NCBI GenBank assembly: GCA_001898965.1
Contig: MKVW01000009.1
Location: 656,853-720,852 of the forward strand
DNA length: 64,000 nt
Origin: Rhizobiales bacterium 62-17
GTDB lineage: Bacteria > Pseudomonadota > Alphaproteobacteria > Rhizobiales > Beijerinckiaceae
Direction of reading: 5' to 3'
Shown: piece after piece, positions 32,444-42,367 of the stretch
Layout: each line of letters opens with the position of its first letter
Numbering within the stretch: the stretch's first letter is position 1
The notes under the pieces: model-generated
What the model was told of the DNA's origin: nothing
The model's database searches: none
What the model saw: only the letters and a program-made list of their open reading frames with translations
Made by a program: the position numbers and the translations under genes

Positions 32444-32861
32444 ACGCAACGCGGTTCAGGTGACCCATGTCTTCTCCGCTTCGGCCGAACGGGTGTTCGA
32501 TGCCTGGCTCGATCCGGCGAAGGCGGCCAAATTCCTCTTCGCCACGCCCACCGGCCAGATGGTGAAGGCGGAGATCGACGCGCGAGTCGGCGGCCGCTTC
32601 CTCTTCGTCGACCGGCGCGACGGCGCGGATATCGAGCACATCGGCGAATATCTGGAGATCGACCGCCCCCGCCGGCTGGTTTTCAGCTTCGGCGTGCCGC
32701 AATTTTCGTCCGAATTCACCCGGGTGACGGTCGAAATCACCTCCCAGGGTACAGGTTGCGTGCTGATTCTGACCCATGAGGGCGTTTTGCCGGATTATCA
32801 GGAACGGACCCAGGCCGGTTGGGGAATGATCTTGGACGGCCTGGAGAAGGCTGTTCAATAG
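32433..32861 (+). CDS. SRPBCC-domain (AHSA1-like) protein
   Basis: ATG 32433, behind GAGGAAC, gives 142 residues and overlaps the ArsR stop, indicating coupled translation. The START/AHSA1 fold is shown by VTHVFSASAERVFDAWLDPA, ARVGGRFLFVDRRDG, IGEYLEIDRPRRLVFSFGVP and GWGMILDGLEKAV. Such proteins bind small hydrophobic ligands; paired with ArsR they are often thought to act in sensing or detoxification, but no substrate is known. The 21 bases around its start are repeated exactly at 49836. Confidence 0.9.
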   Translation: MQGERNAVQVTHVFSASAERVFDAWLDPAKAAKFLFATPTGQMVKAEIDARVGGRFLFVDRRDGADIEHIGEYLEIDRPRRLVFSFGVPQFSSEFTRVTVEITSQGTGCVLILTHEGVLPDYQERTQAGWGMILDGLEKAVQ

Positions 32862-32909
32862 GCGTCTCCTGCCTTTTGCTGGCAAGGCGAATCTCCCATA
32901 TTCAGGGCC

Positions 32910-34514
32910 ATGGCCGCACGCGCAGAATCGCAAGCAAAGACACCCGCCCCCAGCAACGCCGCCGAACTCACGGTTTCGGAGCTTTCCGGCGCGCTCAAAC
33001 GCACCATCGAGGACCGATTCGGCTATGTGAAAGTGCGCGGCGAAGTGTCGGGCTGGCGCGGCCCGCATTCCTCCGGCCATTGCTATTTTTCGCTGAAGGA
33101 TGAGGGCGCGCGCATCGATGCCGTCATCTGGAAGGGCACTTACGGGCGCCTGCGGGTGAAGCCGGAAGAGGGCATGGAGGTGATCGCCACCGGCAAGATC
33201 ACCACCTGGCCCGGCAAATCCGCCTATCAGATCGTCGTCGAATCGATCGAGCCGGCCGGTGTCGGCGCGCTGCTGGCGCAGCTTGAGGAACGCCGCAAGC
33301 GCCTTGCCGCCGAAGGCCTGTTCGACGAAGCGCGCAAGCAATTGCTGCCCTTCTTGCCGCAGGTCATCGGCGTTGTTACCTCGCCGACAGGCGCGGTGAT
33401 CCGCGACATCCTGCATCGCCTCGCCGATCGCTTCCCGACGCGCGTGCTGGTCTGGCCGGTGCGCGTGCAGGGCGAGACCAGCGCCGCCGAAGTCGCCGCC
33501 GCCATCGACGGCTTCAATGCCTTGCCGGAAGGTGGCGCGCTGCCGCGTCCCGATGTCATCATCGTCGCGCGCGGCGGTGGTTCGCTGGAAGATTTGTGGG
33601 GCTTCAACGACGAGATCGTCGTGCGTGCCGCCGCCGGCAGCATGATCCCGCTCGTCTCCGCCGTCGGCCACGAGACCGACTGGACCTTGATCGACCACGC
33701 CGCCGATCGGCGCGCGCCCACGCCAACCGCTGCGGCGGAAATGTGCGTGCCGGTGCGCAGCGACCTGCTGGCGCAGGTCGCATCGCTCGAAGGGCGCATG
33801 TTCGGCGCCCGCGCGCGCTATTTCGAGCGTCGCCGCAGCGATTTGCGCAGCCTGGCGCGGGCTCTCCCCAATGCCGAGGATCTCCTGGCGCTGCCGCGCC
33901 AGCGGCTGGATCGTGCGGCGGAAATCCTGCCGACGCGCCTGCATCAGGCGCTCAACGCGCGCCATCTGCGTCTCGGCCGCCTTGCCGGTCTGTTGGCGAA
34001 ACATTCGCCGCAGGCGGAATTGGCGCGCCGTCGCGCGCAGTTCGACGCGCTTGCCAATCGCCACGTCGCGCTCGCACGCCCCGGTCAGTTCACCGAACGG
34101 CGCACCAGTGATTTGCGCGTCAAGAGCGATCGCCTGCGCGCCGCCATGCGCTATCGCCTGCACAATGCGGTCGAGCGCATCGACGCGCAGCGCCGGCGCA
34201 TCGAGGATTTCGACCGTCGGCTGGCGCAATGCGCGCGTGTCGTCGTGCCGCGCCGGCAGGAGCAATTGCGGTCCCTGTCGCAACTGCTGTCGTCCTTCAG
34301 CTACCGCAACGTTCTGGCGCGCGGCTTTGCTCTGGTGCGCGATGCTTCGGGCACGCCGGTGCGCTCCGTCGCGGCGGTGACGCCGGGCGCCGTGCTCGAC
34401 ATCGAATTGGCGGATGGTCATGTGAGCACGCAAGCCGAGGGCGAGGCGCCGCCCAAGCCGGCGAAGCCCAGCCGGGCGACGCCGGTGAAGAAGGATCAAG
34501 GTTCTTTGTTTTGA
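32910..34514 (+). CDS. xseA: Exodeoxyribonuclease VII large subunit
   Basis: A 534-residue catalytic subunit of exonuclease VII, which degrades single-stranded DNA to oligonucleotides with XseB. An N-terminal OB fold ([20 protein letters not shown]) leads to the catalytic core: [54 protein letters not shown] and [20 protein letters not shown]. The long coiled-coil and a basic, proline-rich tail complete it. xseB is not in the window. msrB follows after 23 bases. Confidence 0.96.
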   Translation: MAARAESQAKTPAPSNAAELTVSELSGALKRTIEDRFGYVKVRGEVSGWRGPHSSGHCYFSLKDEGARIDAVIWKGTYGRLRVKPEEGMEVIATGKITTWPGKSAYQIVVESIEPAGVGALLAQLEERRKRLAAEGLFDEARKQLLPFLPQVIGVVTSPTGAVIRDILHRLADRFPTRVLVWPVRVQGETSAAEVAAAIDGFNALPEGGALPRPDVIIVARGGGSLEDLWGFNDEIVVRAAAGSMIPLVSAVGHETDWTLIDHAADRRAPTPTAAAEMCVPVRSDLLAQVASLEGRMFGARARYFERRRSDLRSLARALPNAEDLLALPRQRLDRAAEILPTRLHQALNARHLRLGRLAGLLAKHSPQAELARRRAQFDALANRHVALARPGQFTERRTSDLRVKSDRLRAAMRYRLHNAVERIDAQRRRIEDFDRRLAQCARVVVPRRQEQLRSLSQLLSSFSYRNVLARGFALVRDASGTPVRSVAAVTPGAVLDIELADGHVSTQAEGEAPPKPAKPSRATPVKKDQGSLF

Positions 34515-34537
34515 CGAACTGTTGAAGGAGCGAGGTC

Positions 34538-34972
34538 ATGGGTCTGTTCAGCAAATCCACGCCTGCGGAAGAGAAGACCTTTCCCGTCGCCAAGAGCGAT
34601 GCCGAATGGCGCGCCGAACTGTCGCCACAGGCCTTTCAGGTGCTGCGCCAGCACGGCACCGAGCGCGCCGGCACCAGCCCGTTGAACGCGGAAAAGCGCA
34701 AGGGCGTATTTCATTGCGCCGGTTGTGGTGGCGATCTCTTCAGCTCGGAAACGAAATTCGAATCCGGCACCGGCTGGCCGAGTTTCTATCAGCCGCTCGC
34801 CGGCGCGGTCGAAACCTCGACCGACAACAGCCATTTCATGACGCGCGTCGAAGTGCATTGCGCGCAGTGCGGCGGCCATCTCGGCCATGTTTTTCCCGAC
34901 GGCCCGCGCCCGACGGGAGATCGCTATTGCATGAACGGCGTGGCGCTGCGTTTCGAACCGGAAGACAAATAA
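34538..34972 (+). CDS. msrB: Peptide-methionine (R)-S-oxide reductase MsrB (copy 1)
   Basis: This 144-residue enzyme reduces R-methionine sulfoxide in proteins. Zinc cysteines are C60/C63 and C108/C111, and the catalytic cysteine is C131 in RYCMNGVALRF. FESGTGWPSF and GGHLGHVFPDGP are family signatures. There is no signal peptide. A GGAG site precedes the ATG. It is flanked by xseA and a DUF2461 gene in one direction. A second MsrB is encoded at 61288. Confidence 0.96.
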   Translation: MGLFSKSTPAEEKTFPVAKSDAEWRAELSPQAFQVLRQHGTERAGTSPLNAEKRKGVFHCAGCGGDLFSSETKFESGTGWPSFYQPLAGAVETSTDNSHFMTRVEVHCAQCGGHLGHVFPDGPRPTGDRYCMNGVALRFEPEDK

Positions 34973-34975
34973 TCC

Positions 34976-35665
34976 ATGCCTAAAGCTGCCACGCCGGCCT
35001 TTCCCGGCTTCGTGCCCGAAACGCTGAAATTCCTCAAGGCTCTCGGTTTCCATCAGACGCGCGAATGGTTCGAGGAGAACCGCGCGCTCTATGTCGGCGC
35101 GGTAAAGGAGCCGTTGGAGGCCTATGTCGCGGCGCTCTCCGTGGCCTGTGCCGCGCAGAAACTGCCGCTCAAGGGCGATCCGAAGAAGGCGACCTTCCGC
35201 CTCAACCGCGATGTCCGCTTTTCCAAGAACAAGCAGCCCTACAAGACCAATGCCGGCTGCGTGGTGACGCGCACGGGCGGCAAGGGCTCGCCCGGCCTGC
35301 TCTACACGCATATTTCGCCGGAAGGCTGTTTCTTTGCTGCCGGCTTCTATCATCCCGAGCCGCCGCAGCTGCTTGCCATGCGCAAGACCATCGTTGCCAA
35401 ACGCACCGCCTGGCTCACCATCGAGACCAAGTTGAAGGACGCGGGCCTCGTGCTCTCGACCAACGAAGCCTTGAAGCGCAACCCGCGTGATTTTCAGGAT
35501 GCCGACGAGAAACTGTGGCCGGCGCTGCGCGCGCGCAATTTCATCATCCGCAAGCCGATCACCGACAAGCTCATTCTCGATGGGCCAAAACTGGTGGCGG
35601 CCGCCGCCGAGTTCGGCAAGACGACCCTGCCGCTGCTGAAATTCGGCTGGGCGGCGATGGACTAA
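34976..35665 (+). CDS. DUF2461 (TIGR02453) family protein
   Basis: A 229-residue protein of unknown function with the family patterns FPGFVPETLKFLKALGFHQT, REWFEENRALYVGAVKEPLE, KATFRLNRDVRFSKNKQPYK and FFAAGFYHPEPPQLLAMRK. It starts 3 bases after the msrB stop, so it is co-transcribed with msrB. No catalytic residues are established for the family. Confidence 0.93.
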   Translation: MPKAATPAFPGFVPETLKFLKALGFHQTREWFEENRALYVGAVKEPLEAYVAALSVACAAQKLPLKGDPKKATFRLNRDVRFSKNKQPYKTNAGCVVTRTGGKGSPGLLYTHISPEGCFFAAGFYHPEPPQLLAMRKTIVAKRTAWLTIETKLKDAGLVLSTNEALKRNPRDFQDADEKLWPALRARNFIIRKPITDKLILDGPKLVAAAAEFGKTTLPLLKFGWAAMD

Positions 35666-35667
35666 AC

Positions 35668-36510
35668 TTACTGTTTGACCGTCACGCTGAAATGGCCGTT
35701 CTCGACGGCGATCTTGCCTTCCAGCGACACCATATGGGCTGAGAAGACGCCTTCGATCCGCCGGTCGTCCCGCTTGGTGATGGCTAAAGTGGCGGTGTCG
35801 TCGATCTTGTAATGGCTGTCGCCGGTGTTCAGCTCGAGACAGGGCGCGTTCTGCTGGCAGCTGCGGCCCAGCGCCTGCGTGCCGGAGGCATCGGCGTCGA
35901 ATTGCAGGCGCAAAGTCGTCAGATCGACATCATGGCTCTGCGGATCGACGATCGGCGCGGTGTTGACGAGGATGGCGGAGCCCAGTTTCAAAGCGATGAT
36001 GGAACTGCCGCGCGCTGTCCAGGATCGGTCGCCCAGGCGCGCGCCGACTTCATCGCCAGCTTGCGTCGTGGAGGTGATCTTCTGCGGTTGCGGGCTGTTG
36101 GCATGGGCGCCGGGCAGTTGCAGCGTGAAGTTGAACACCTGCCATGTGCCTTCGGCATTCTTGGTCAGTTCGACCTTGGCCGGCAAGGACACGTCTTCGT
36201 TGAGCACGATCGTGCCGTTGACGGTGCCCTTGCCGCTCTGAATTTCGCGGCTGGGCCACGACGCGCTCTTGAAGCGATTGAGCCCGGCTCGTTCGACAAA
36301 GGCGATGAAGTCGCGCTCGCTCATCGCCTGCTGAAACGCCGACGAGGTCTTGCGATAGGCGGCCTGCGGTCCCGATGTCGCGATGGCCGTGAAGAATTCG
36401 GTGGCCGTGTCGGCGACGCCGCGGGTGAAATAATAGATCGCTGTGCCGACGATTCCGCCCACAACCACCAGAGCGCCAAGAACGGACAGAATTTTGCGGG
36501 AGCGCGACAT
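35668..36510 (-). CDS. Membrane-anchored hypothetical protein
   Basis: The 280-residue product has one N-terminal membrane helix (ILSVLGALVVVGGIVGTAIYY) and an outer domain. Residues 34-130 resemble DUF4864-like domains (ATEFFTAIATSGPQAAYRKT, KVELTKNAEGTWQVFNF). A second beta-rich part has two cysteines in GRSCQQNAPCLELN that could form a disulfide. It converges with the DUF2461 gene with a 2-base gap. Function unknown. Confidence 0.7.
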   Translation of the reverse strand: MSRSRKILSVLGALVVVGGIVGTAIYYFTRGVADTATEFFTAIATSGPQAAYRKTSSAFQQAMSERDFIAFVERAGLNRFKSASWPSREIQSGKGTVNGTIVLNEDVSLPAKVELTKNAEGTWQVFNFTLQLPGAHANSPQPQKITSTTQAGDEVGARLGDRSWTARGSSIIALKLGSAILVNTAPIVDPQSHDVDLTTLRLQFDADASGTQALGRSCQQNAPCLELNTGDSHYKIDDTATLAITKRDDRRIEGVFSAHMVSLEGKIAVENGHFSVTVKQ

Positions 36511-36640
36511 GCCGATGATTCCGATGATCGGTCGTCTTGCGAGGACGACGGTGTTTCTCCTGTAAATTCAGCATGGCATCCAGTGCTGAATCGGCTTGTC
36601 GTCCTGTTTGTCCCTGCATGTAGGTCAGAGTAAGGCAAGC

Positions 36641-36673
36641 CGCCTTGGGGCAGATGTGATCTGCCCCAAGGCG
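36641..36673. repeat. Perfect 15-bp hairpin downstream of gcvPB
   Basis: CGCCTTGGGGCAGAT and its reverse complement flank GTG. It lies 31 bases after the gcvPB stop on that gene's strand but lacks a T run. It may still stop or protect the gcv transcript. Confidence 0.6.
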
Positions 36674-36703
36674 TTAACGCGTTGCGATTTGAAATGGTTT
36701 CGC

Positions 36704-38269
36704 TTACTCGGCCGCTTCCGCCACCGCAGCCGGTGGCTGCCAGCGCAGGATCGGTTGGCGTGCCGCCAGCGTTTCGTCGAGGCGGCGGCGCGGTGCCAGA
36801 TATGGCGCGCCGGAGAAGCGCTCGGCTTCGCCATTGCGCGCGCTTTGGGCCAGATCGCGCATGGTCATGATGAACAGATCGAGCGAAGCCTTCGATTCCG
36901 ATTCGGTCGGTTCGATCAGCATGGCGCCATGCACGACGAGCGGGAAATACATCGTCATCGGGTGATAGCCCTCGTCGATCATCGCCTTGGCGAAATCGAG
37001 CGTTGTGATGCCCGTATCCTTCAGCCAGCGGTCGTCGAACAAGGCTTCATGCATGCAGAAGCGGTCGCCAAACGGCTGCGACATCAGATCGGCCAGGCAG
37101 GCACGGATGTAATTGGCGTTCAGCACCGCATCTTCCGAGGCCTGCCGCAAACCATCGGACCCATGCGACAGGGCATAGGACAACGCGCGCACGAACATGC
37201 CCATCTGGCCATGGAAGGCGGTCATGCGGCCAAAGCTCTGCGTGCCTTCTGCATCCTCGACCAGCCGCAACGCATCGCCTTCCTTGCGGATGAACGGCAC
37301 GGGCGCGAACGGCGCCAGCGCGGCTGACAGCACCACCGGGCCGGCGCCCGGGCCGCCGCCGCCATGCGGCGTCGAAAAGGTCTTGTGCAGATTGATGTGC
37401 ATGGCATCGATGCCGAGATCGCCCGGCCGCACCTTGCCGACGATGGCGTTGAAATTGGCGCCGTCGCAATAGAAGTAGGCGCCGGCTTCATGCACCGCCG
37501 CGGCGATCTCGACGATCTCCTTCTCGAACAGGCCGCAGGTGTTGGGATTGGTCAGCATGATGGCGGCGACGTCGGGGCCGAGCGCATCGCGCACCGCTTG
37601 CGCGCTCACCGTGCCGTCGGCGCGTGCGGGAATGGCGCGCACCTGATAGCCGATCAGTGCGGCGGTTGCCGGATTGGTGCCATGGGCACTGTCGGGCACC
37701 AGCACGATCTTGCGTGTCGCGCCTTCGCCGCGCGCTTCGATGGCGGCCTTGATCGCCATCATGCCGCAGGCCTCGCCATGGGCGCCGGCTTTCGGCGACA
37801 TGGCGACCGCCGGCATGCCGGTCAAGGTCATCAGCCAATGAGCCAGGGTCTCGATCAGTTCGAGCGCGCCTTGCACCGTCGATTGCGGTTGCAGCGGATG
37901 AATGTCGCCGAGGCCCGGCAGCCGCGCCAGCTTTTCGTTGATGCGGGGATTATGCTTCATCGTGCAGGAGCCGAGCGGATAGAGCCCGGCGTCGATGGCA
38001 TAATTCTTTTGCGACAGGCGCACGTAGTGTCGCAGGGTTTCCGGCTCGCTGAGGCCGGGTAAACCGATGTCGCTCTTGCGCGCGTGTGCGCCGAGACGCG
38101 GCGTGAATTCGCCAGGATCTTCGATGTCGAGGCCGGTCGTTTCGAGATGGCCTGTTTCGAAGATCAGCGCCTCTTCCATCTGCAAGGCGCGGTTGCGGGT
38201 GAAGGTGTGGCGGCCGGTCACGCCGATGTCGCCGGCATGGGTGGGGCGTCCCTGCGTGTTCAGCATCAC
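36704..38269 (-). CDS. gcvPB: Glycine dehydrogenase (decarboxylating) subunit 2
   Basis: The 521-residue PLP-binding half of the two-subunit P-protein. It decarboxylates glycine and passes the aminomethyl group to the lipoyl arm of GcvH. The PLP lysine is in [17 protein letters not shown], and the N-terminal [13 protein letters not shown] and [19 protein letters not shown] are typical. It overlaps gcvPA by 4 bases and ends the operon. Confidence 0.97.
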   Translation of the reverse strand: MMLNTQGRPTHAGDIGVTGRHTFTRNRALQMEEALIFETGHLETTGLDIEDPGEFTPRLGAHARKSDIGLPGLSEPETLRHYVRLSQKNYAIDAGLYPLGSCTMKHNPRINEKLARLPGLGDIHPLQPQSTVQGALELIETLAHWLMTLTGMPAVAMSPKAGAHGEACGMMAIKAAIEARGEGATRKIVLVPDSAHGTNPATAALIGYQVRAIPARADGTVSAQAVRDALGPDVAAIMLTNPNTCGLFEKEIVEIAAAVHEAGAYFYCDGANFNAIVGKVRPGDLGIDAMHINLHKTFSTPHGGGGPGAGPVVLSAALAPFAPVPFIRKEGDALRLVEDAEGTQSFGRMTAFHGQMGMFVRALSYALSHGSDGLRQASEDAVLNANYIRACLADLMSQPFGDRFCMHEALFDDRWLKDTGITTLDFAKAMIDEGYHPMTMYFPLVVHGAMLIEPTESESKASLDLFIMTMRDLAQSARNGEAERFSGAPYLAPRRRLDETLAARQPILRWQPPAAVAEAAE

Positions 38270-39606
38270 ATCAATCCTTTCAGCGCGGCCGCATAGGCTG
38301 TTCGGTCGGCTTGGGTGTTCATTTCGGTGGAGGCGACGACGATCAGATCGTCGAGGCCGGCGCGCGGCGCGAGCCGCGAGAACGGCACGCCGCCCAGAAC
38401 GCCGCGCCCCGCCAGATCCTCGATGACACGCGCCGCATGGCCTTTGACGCGGATGGTGAACTCGTTGAAGAACGTCTCATTGAGCACGCTGACATTGGGA
38501 ATGCGCGCCAGGAGATCGGCCAACTTCACCGCGTTGGCATGGTTGGCGCGCGCGAGCTTCTGCAATCCGGCCTGTCCGAGCAGGCTCATGTGAATGGAGA
38601 AGGCCAGCGCGCACAGGCCCGAATTGGTGCAGATGTTGGAGGTCGCCTTCTCACGGCGGATATGCTGTTCGCGGGTTGAGAGCGTCAGCACGAAACCGCG
38701 CCGCCCCTCCGCATCGCGCGTCTCGCCGGCAAGACGGCCCGGCATCTGCCGCACATATTTCTGCCGCGTGGCGAACAAGCCGACATAAGGCCCGCCGAAA
38801 TTGAGGCCATTGCCGATCGATTGTCCTTCGCCCACGACGATGTCGGCACCCATGGCACCGGGCGCTTCGACGAGGCCGAGCGACACCACTTCCGTGAAGA
38901 CGGCGATCAGCAGCGCGCCTTGCGCTTGGCATTTCGCCGCGATCGGTCGCAGATCCCGCAGATTGCCGAAGACATCAGGCGACTGCACGACGACGCAGGA
39001 CGTGCCGGCGTCGATCTGGTCGAGAATGTTTTCGCTCGCAGTCGGATCGGCTGGCAGGCTCACCACGTCGTCGGAGGCCATGCGCGAAATCGTTCGCACC
39101 ACTTCGCCATAATGCGGATGCAGGCCGCCGGAGAGCACGGTGCGTTTGCGCTTGGTCAGCCGGTGCGCCATCAGCACCGCTTCGGCGGTGCCGGTCGAAC
39201 CGTCATACATGGAGGCATTGGCGACATCCATGGCGGTGAGCGAAGCCACCTGCGTCTGGAATTCGAACAGCATTTGCAGCGTGCCCTGGGCGATCTCGGG
39301 CTGATAGGGCGTGTAGCTGGTCAAGAATTCCGAACGTTGGATCAGGTGATCGACGCTGGCGGGAATATGATGTTTGTAGGCGCCGCAGCCGACGAAGAAG
39401 GGTGCCGAGCCAGCGTCGATATTGCGCTCCGCCATACGCCCCAAAGTGCGCTCGACTTCGATTTCGGAAGCGTGACGCGGCAAATCCGGTGCCTTGGCGA
39501 GCAGCTTATCGCGCGGCACGTCGCCGTAGAGATCGTCGATACTGGCTGCGCCGATGCGCAGCAGCATTTCGGCGCGGTTATCTTGGGTCAGCGGCAGAAA
39601 GCGCAT
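38266..39606 (-). CDS. gcvPA: Glycine dehydrogenase (decarboxylating) subunit 1
   Basis: ATG 39606 ([15 protein letters not shown]) gives 446 residues, the normal size; the frame extends upstream into gcvH but without family similarity. Typical segments are [57 protein letters not shown] and [19 protein letters not shown]. It forms the heterotetrameric P-protein with GcvPB. It lies 16 bases after gcvH and overlaps gcvPB by 4 bases. Confidence 0.97.
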   Translation of the reverse strand: MRFLPLTQDNRAEMLLRIGAASIDDLYGDVPRDKLLAKAPDLPRHASEIEVERTLGRMAERNIDAGSAPFFVGCGAYKHHIPASVDHLIQRSEFLTSYTPYQPEIAQGTLQMLFEFQTQVASLTAMDVANASMYDGSTGTAEAVLMAHRLTKRKRTVLSGGLHPHYGEVVRTISRMASDDVVSLPADPTASENILDQIDAGTSCVVVQSPDVFGNLRDLRPIAAKCQAQGALLIAVFTEVVSLGLVEAPGAMGADIVVGEGQSIGNGLNFGGPYVGLFATRQKYVRQMPGRLAGETRDAEGRRGFVLTLSTREQHIRREKATSNICTNSGLCALAFSIHMSLLGQAGLQKLARANHANAVKLADLLARIPNVSVLNETFFNEFTIRVKGHAARVIEDLAGRGVLGGVPFSRLAPRAGLDDLIVVASTEMNTQADRTAYAAALKGLM

Positions 39607-39622
39607 GGGGAGTGTCCTGCAA

Positions 39623-40000
39623 TCAATCGAGGGTTTTGACGAAAGCGGCATAGGCCGCTTCGTCCATCAGGCCGGACAGTTCACCCGCATCCTTGATGCG
39701 TAGTTTGATGAACCAACCCTTGCCGGTGGCATCTTCATTGACCTTCGCAGGCTCGCTTTCCAGCTCGCCGTTGGTTTCGATCACTTCGCCGCTGACCGGC
39801 GCATAGACTTCGCTCGCCGCCTTGACGCTTTCGACGACGGCGGCCTGCTCGCCCTTGCCAACGATCTTGCCGGAAGCCGGCAGTTCGACGAAGACGATGT
39901 CGCCCAATTGCTGCTGCGCATGGTCGGTGATGCCGACCGTGCCGACATTGCCGTCGACGCGAATATATTCGTGGTCTTGCGTGTAATAAGTGGTGCTCAC
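39623..40000 (-). CDS. gcvH: Glycine cleavage system H protein
   Basis: Translation most likely begins at GTG 40000, which has a GGAG site about 8 bases upstream and yields the normal 125 residues. K60 in [17 protein letters not shown] is the lipoylation site. The protein shuttles the aminomethyl intermediate between P, T and L proteins. It sits 29 bases after gcvT in the gcvT-H-PA-PB operon. Confidence 0.97.
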   Translation of the reverse strand: MSTTYYTQDHEYIRVDGNVGTVGITDHAQQQLGDIVFVELPASGKIVGKGEQAAVVESVKAASEVYAPVSGEVIETNGELESEPAKVNEDATGKGWFIKLRIKDAGELSGLMDEAAYAAFVKTLD

Positions 40001-40029
40001 GGTCGGCTCCTTGAAAAGTCGATGTTGGT

Positions 40030-41145
40030 TCAGCGTTTGTAGCGATGGGGCACGAAGGGCATGGCGGCGGTTTGCGCCGGCAGCGCCTTGCCGCGCACGA
40101 CGATGCCGAGCGCCGTGCCGTTGGCAGCCTGGCCAGTGCCGACATAGCCCATGGCGATCGGGCGATTGAGGCTTGGCGAGAACGTGCCTGAGGTGACGAT
40201 GCCGGTGGCACTGCCCTGCGCATTGATCTCGGCGCCTTCGCGCACCGGCTGGCGTCCCTCGAGTGCGAGGCCGACGCGCTTGCGGCGTGGCCCCTCGGCG
40301 ATCTCGCGTTGAATGCGAGCAGCACCTGGAAAGCCGCCCTGTTCGCGCCGCCGCTTGGCGATCGACCAACCAAGGGCAGCTTCGATCGGTGATGTCGTCT
40401 CGTCGATGTCGTGGCCATAGAGGCAGAGGCCGGCTTCGAGCCGCAGTGAGTCGCGGGCGCCAAGGCCGATCGGCTTCACGCGTGCATCGGCGCTTAGCAA
40501 TGTCCACAGATCGGCGGCGCGATCGGCCGGCACGGAAATTTCGAAACCGTCCTCGCCGGTATAGCCGGAGCGCGAGGCTTCGCAGGCGATGCCGCCGAGC
40601 GTGATCGGCTGCACGTTCATGAACGCCATGTCGGTGACGGCGCCACCGAGGCTTGCCACCACATCGGCGGCGAGCGGGCCTTGCAGCGCCAGCAAGGCAC
40701 GATCGTCGCGCTTCATCAGCCGCACGGATTTCGGCAGGGCCGATTCGAGATGCGCATAGTCGTCATCCTTGCGACCGGCATTGACCACAAGCGCCAGGGT
40801 GCCGTCGGCGCCGGGCGGACGCGCCACCATGAAATCGTCGAGGATGCCGCCGTCGGCATTGAGGAATTGCGAGTAACGCTGCCGGCCAGGCGCCAGGCCC
40901 TGCACGTCGGCGGGACACAGCGCTTCGAGCGCTGCCGCCGTTGTGGCGTGATCGGGGCCGGTCAGAAAGGCCTGGCCCATGTGCGAAACGTCGAACAGGC
41001 CGGCGCTGCTGCGCGTCCAATTATGTTCGGTGAGAATGCCGGTGGGATATTGAATCGGCATGTCATAGCCGGCGAACGCCGCCATGCGGGCGCCGAGCGC
41101 CTGATGGAGACCGTGAAGCGGCGTGTGCCTGACGTCAGTGGACAT
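40030..41145 (-). CDS. gcvT: Glycine cleavage system T protein (aminomethyltransferase)
   Basis: From ATG 41145 the product is 371 residues. It transfers the methylene group to tetrahydrofolate and releases ammonia. Landmarks are [54 protein letters not shown] and the C-terminal [21 protein letters not shown]. It is the first gene behind the tandem glycine riboswitch, 61 bases downstream of it. Confidence 0.97.
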   Translation of the reverse strand: MSTDVRHTPLHGLHQALGARMAAFAGYDMPIQYPTGILTEHNWTRSSAGLFDVSHMGQAFLTGPDHATTAAALEALCPADVQGLAPGRQRYSQFLNADGGILDDFMVARPPGADGTLALVVNAGRKDDDYAHLESALPKSVRLMKRDDRALLALQGPLAADVVASLGGAVTDMAFMNVQPITLGGIACEASRSGYTGEDGFEISVPADRAADLWTLLSADARVKPIGLGARDSLRLEAGLCLYGHDIDETTSPIEAALGWSIAKRRREQGGFPGAARIQREIAEGPRRKRVGLALEGRQPVREGAEINAQGSATGIVTSGTFSPSLNRPIAMGYVGTGQAANGTALGIVVRGKALPAQTAAMPFVPHRYKR

Positions 41146-41205
41146 GCCCGGAAACACCTCAAACAGGAGTACGACGCACGATCCGGTCATCCTTGACCTC
41201 GATCC

Positions 41206-41409
41206 TGCGCCCCCTCTGTCCGGTGACCTGAGAGATTTCCCGCGTCGCGAATGCGACAGCTGGTTACGCCCGTCGGTGGACCCGCCCTCTCAGGCGAGTC
41301 GCTTTCCAGAGTGTCATCCCCCTCGCGGTCCTTTGGCCTGAGCGTTTCCGGGGCGGTTGCGCCTTCGGCGCCGAAACGGCTTGCGCCGGTCCGGTCTCTT
41401 CCGCGGAGG
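41206..41409 (-). promoter_or_regulatory. Tandem glycine riboswitch
   Basis: Read on the minus strand, aptamer 1 (about 41409-41310) has GGAAGAGACCGG, GCGCCGAAGGCGCAACC, GGAAACGCTCAGGCC and AAAGGACCGC. Aptamer 2 (about 41305-41206) has ACTCTGGAAAGCG, CACCGACGGGCGTAACC, AAATCTCTCAGG and GGACAGAGGGGG. These are the conserved cores of both glycine aptamers, joined by a short linker. Glycine binding would turn on the gcvT-H-PA-PB operon so that excess glycine is degraded. Confidence 0.95.
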
Positions 41410-41429
41410 GTCTTGATCTGACGGCGGCC

Positions 41430-41457
41430 AGGGTAGCCGACAGCGACCGCCTGTCAA
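41430..41457 (-). promoter_or_regulatory. Probable sigma-70 promoter of the gcv operon
   Basis: On the minus strand TTGACA (41457-41452) is followed after 16 bases by TACCCT (41435-41430). The predicted start, about 41423, lies a dozen bases before the first riboswitch stem. Confidence 0.6.
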
Positions 41458-41528
41458 TTCGCGGTGGGCAGAAATTTTTGCGAATTCACAAATGTCGCGG
41501 GCGTCTGCCCACGATTTGAGCGCGAGCC

Positions 41529-42167
41529 TTAGCGATGGCGGCGGGCGGTGCGCGGGCGCGGCGCGCCGCGGCCGGGATTTTCGAAGCCGACGAAAATCAG
41601 ATAATCCTCGTTGGCGCCTTCGCGCAGATAAGGCACGGCCAATTCGTCGGTGACGACCGTGAACGCGCCCTGGCTCTGGCCCGATGGGATCGAGACCGAG
41701 GCATTGTAAAGCTTGCTGGTGACGATCTTTTCGCCGTTTTCGGCGCGCACGCCGACATAAACCGGCACGGAGAAATTCGAAGCCTGGCCGGCGGGGCCAA
41801 GCAGCACTTTGCCCTCGACGCCAACCTTGATGAGAATCTGTCCGTTCATCACCCGGCAATCGCGCACCACATCGCCGAGCGAATATTGATAACGCAGCGA
41901 TTCGTTGGTCTGCGCACCGGCATAGACGCGATAGGCGGCGCCACCCTCGCGCACGTCCACGGTCGGGCAGGTGACTTCGGCTTCCGTCGGCGGGCGCGGA
42001 TCGACAGGCTGTTCCTTGACGCCGCCGAAGGCGCCGCGGGCCAGCACATTGCCGATGGAGTCGGCCGGGTCGCCGCTGCCGCCACCGGCGCAGCCGGAGA
42101 GTATGCCCATGGCGGCCAGGGCCAGCGAAAACCGAAAAGTCCGGGCCGCCGTGGTTGCCTGACGCAT
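41529..42167 (-). CDS. Predicted outer-surface lipoprotein, hypothetical
   Basis: ATG 42167 starts a lipoprotein signal peptide with lipobox LSGC (AAMGILSGCAGGGSG); residues upstream in the longer frame are not signal-like. The 212-residue product has VTCPTVDVREGGAAYRVYAG, SLGDVVRDCRVMNGQILIKV and YVGVRAENGEKIVTSKLYN, a pattern I recognise as a conserved alphaproteobacterial lipoprotein of unknown role. The tail is arginine-rich (GRGAPRPRTARRHR). It is monocistronic. Confidence 0.8.
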   Translation of the reverse strand: MRQATTAARTFRFSLALAAMGILSGCAGGGSGDPADSIGNVLARGAFGGVKEQPVDPRPPTEAEVTCPTVDVREGGAAYRVYAGAQTNESLRYQYSLGDVVRDCRVMNGQILIKVGVEGKVLLGPAGQASNFSVPVYVGVRAENGEKIVTSKLYNASVSIPSGQSQGAFTVVTDELAVPYLREGANEDYLIFVGFENPGRGAPRPRTARRHR

Positions 42168-42367
42168 GTTTCTACTCCGTGACTCTTGACCGATAGGGCC
42201 GGATTTCACACCAGCCGGACGCGATTGCGGGGAGAATTATCTTAATATCCGGCCACTGGCTACCCGGTGACAGGTGTTCCGGCGCGGCGGCGAAACTTGA
42301 GCTGCAAAGCAGGTTCGCCGCAAAAACATCACATCCTTCAAGGAGATACGAGCCTGGATGCGCCGCC

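Noticed and set aside
32022..34499. An 825-codon open frame antisense to xseA
   Set aside because: It lies opposite a complete xseA with all conserved motifs; long antisense frames are expected in high-GC codon-biased genes, and its composition (many Arg, Gly, Asp, His) is that of a shadow.
40001..40507. N-terminal extension of gcvH into gcvT
   Set aside because: The extension is antiframe gcvT coding sequence; the normal H-protein length starts at GTG 40000 behind a ribosome site.
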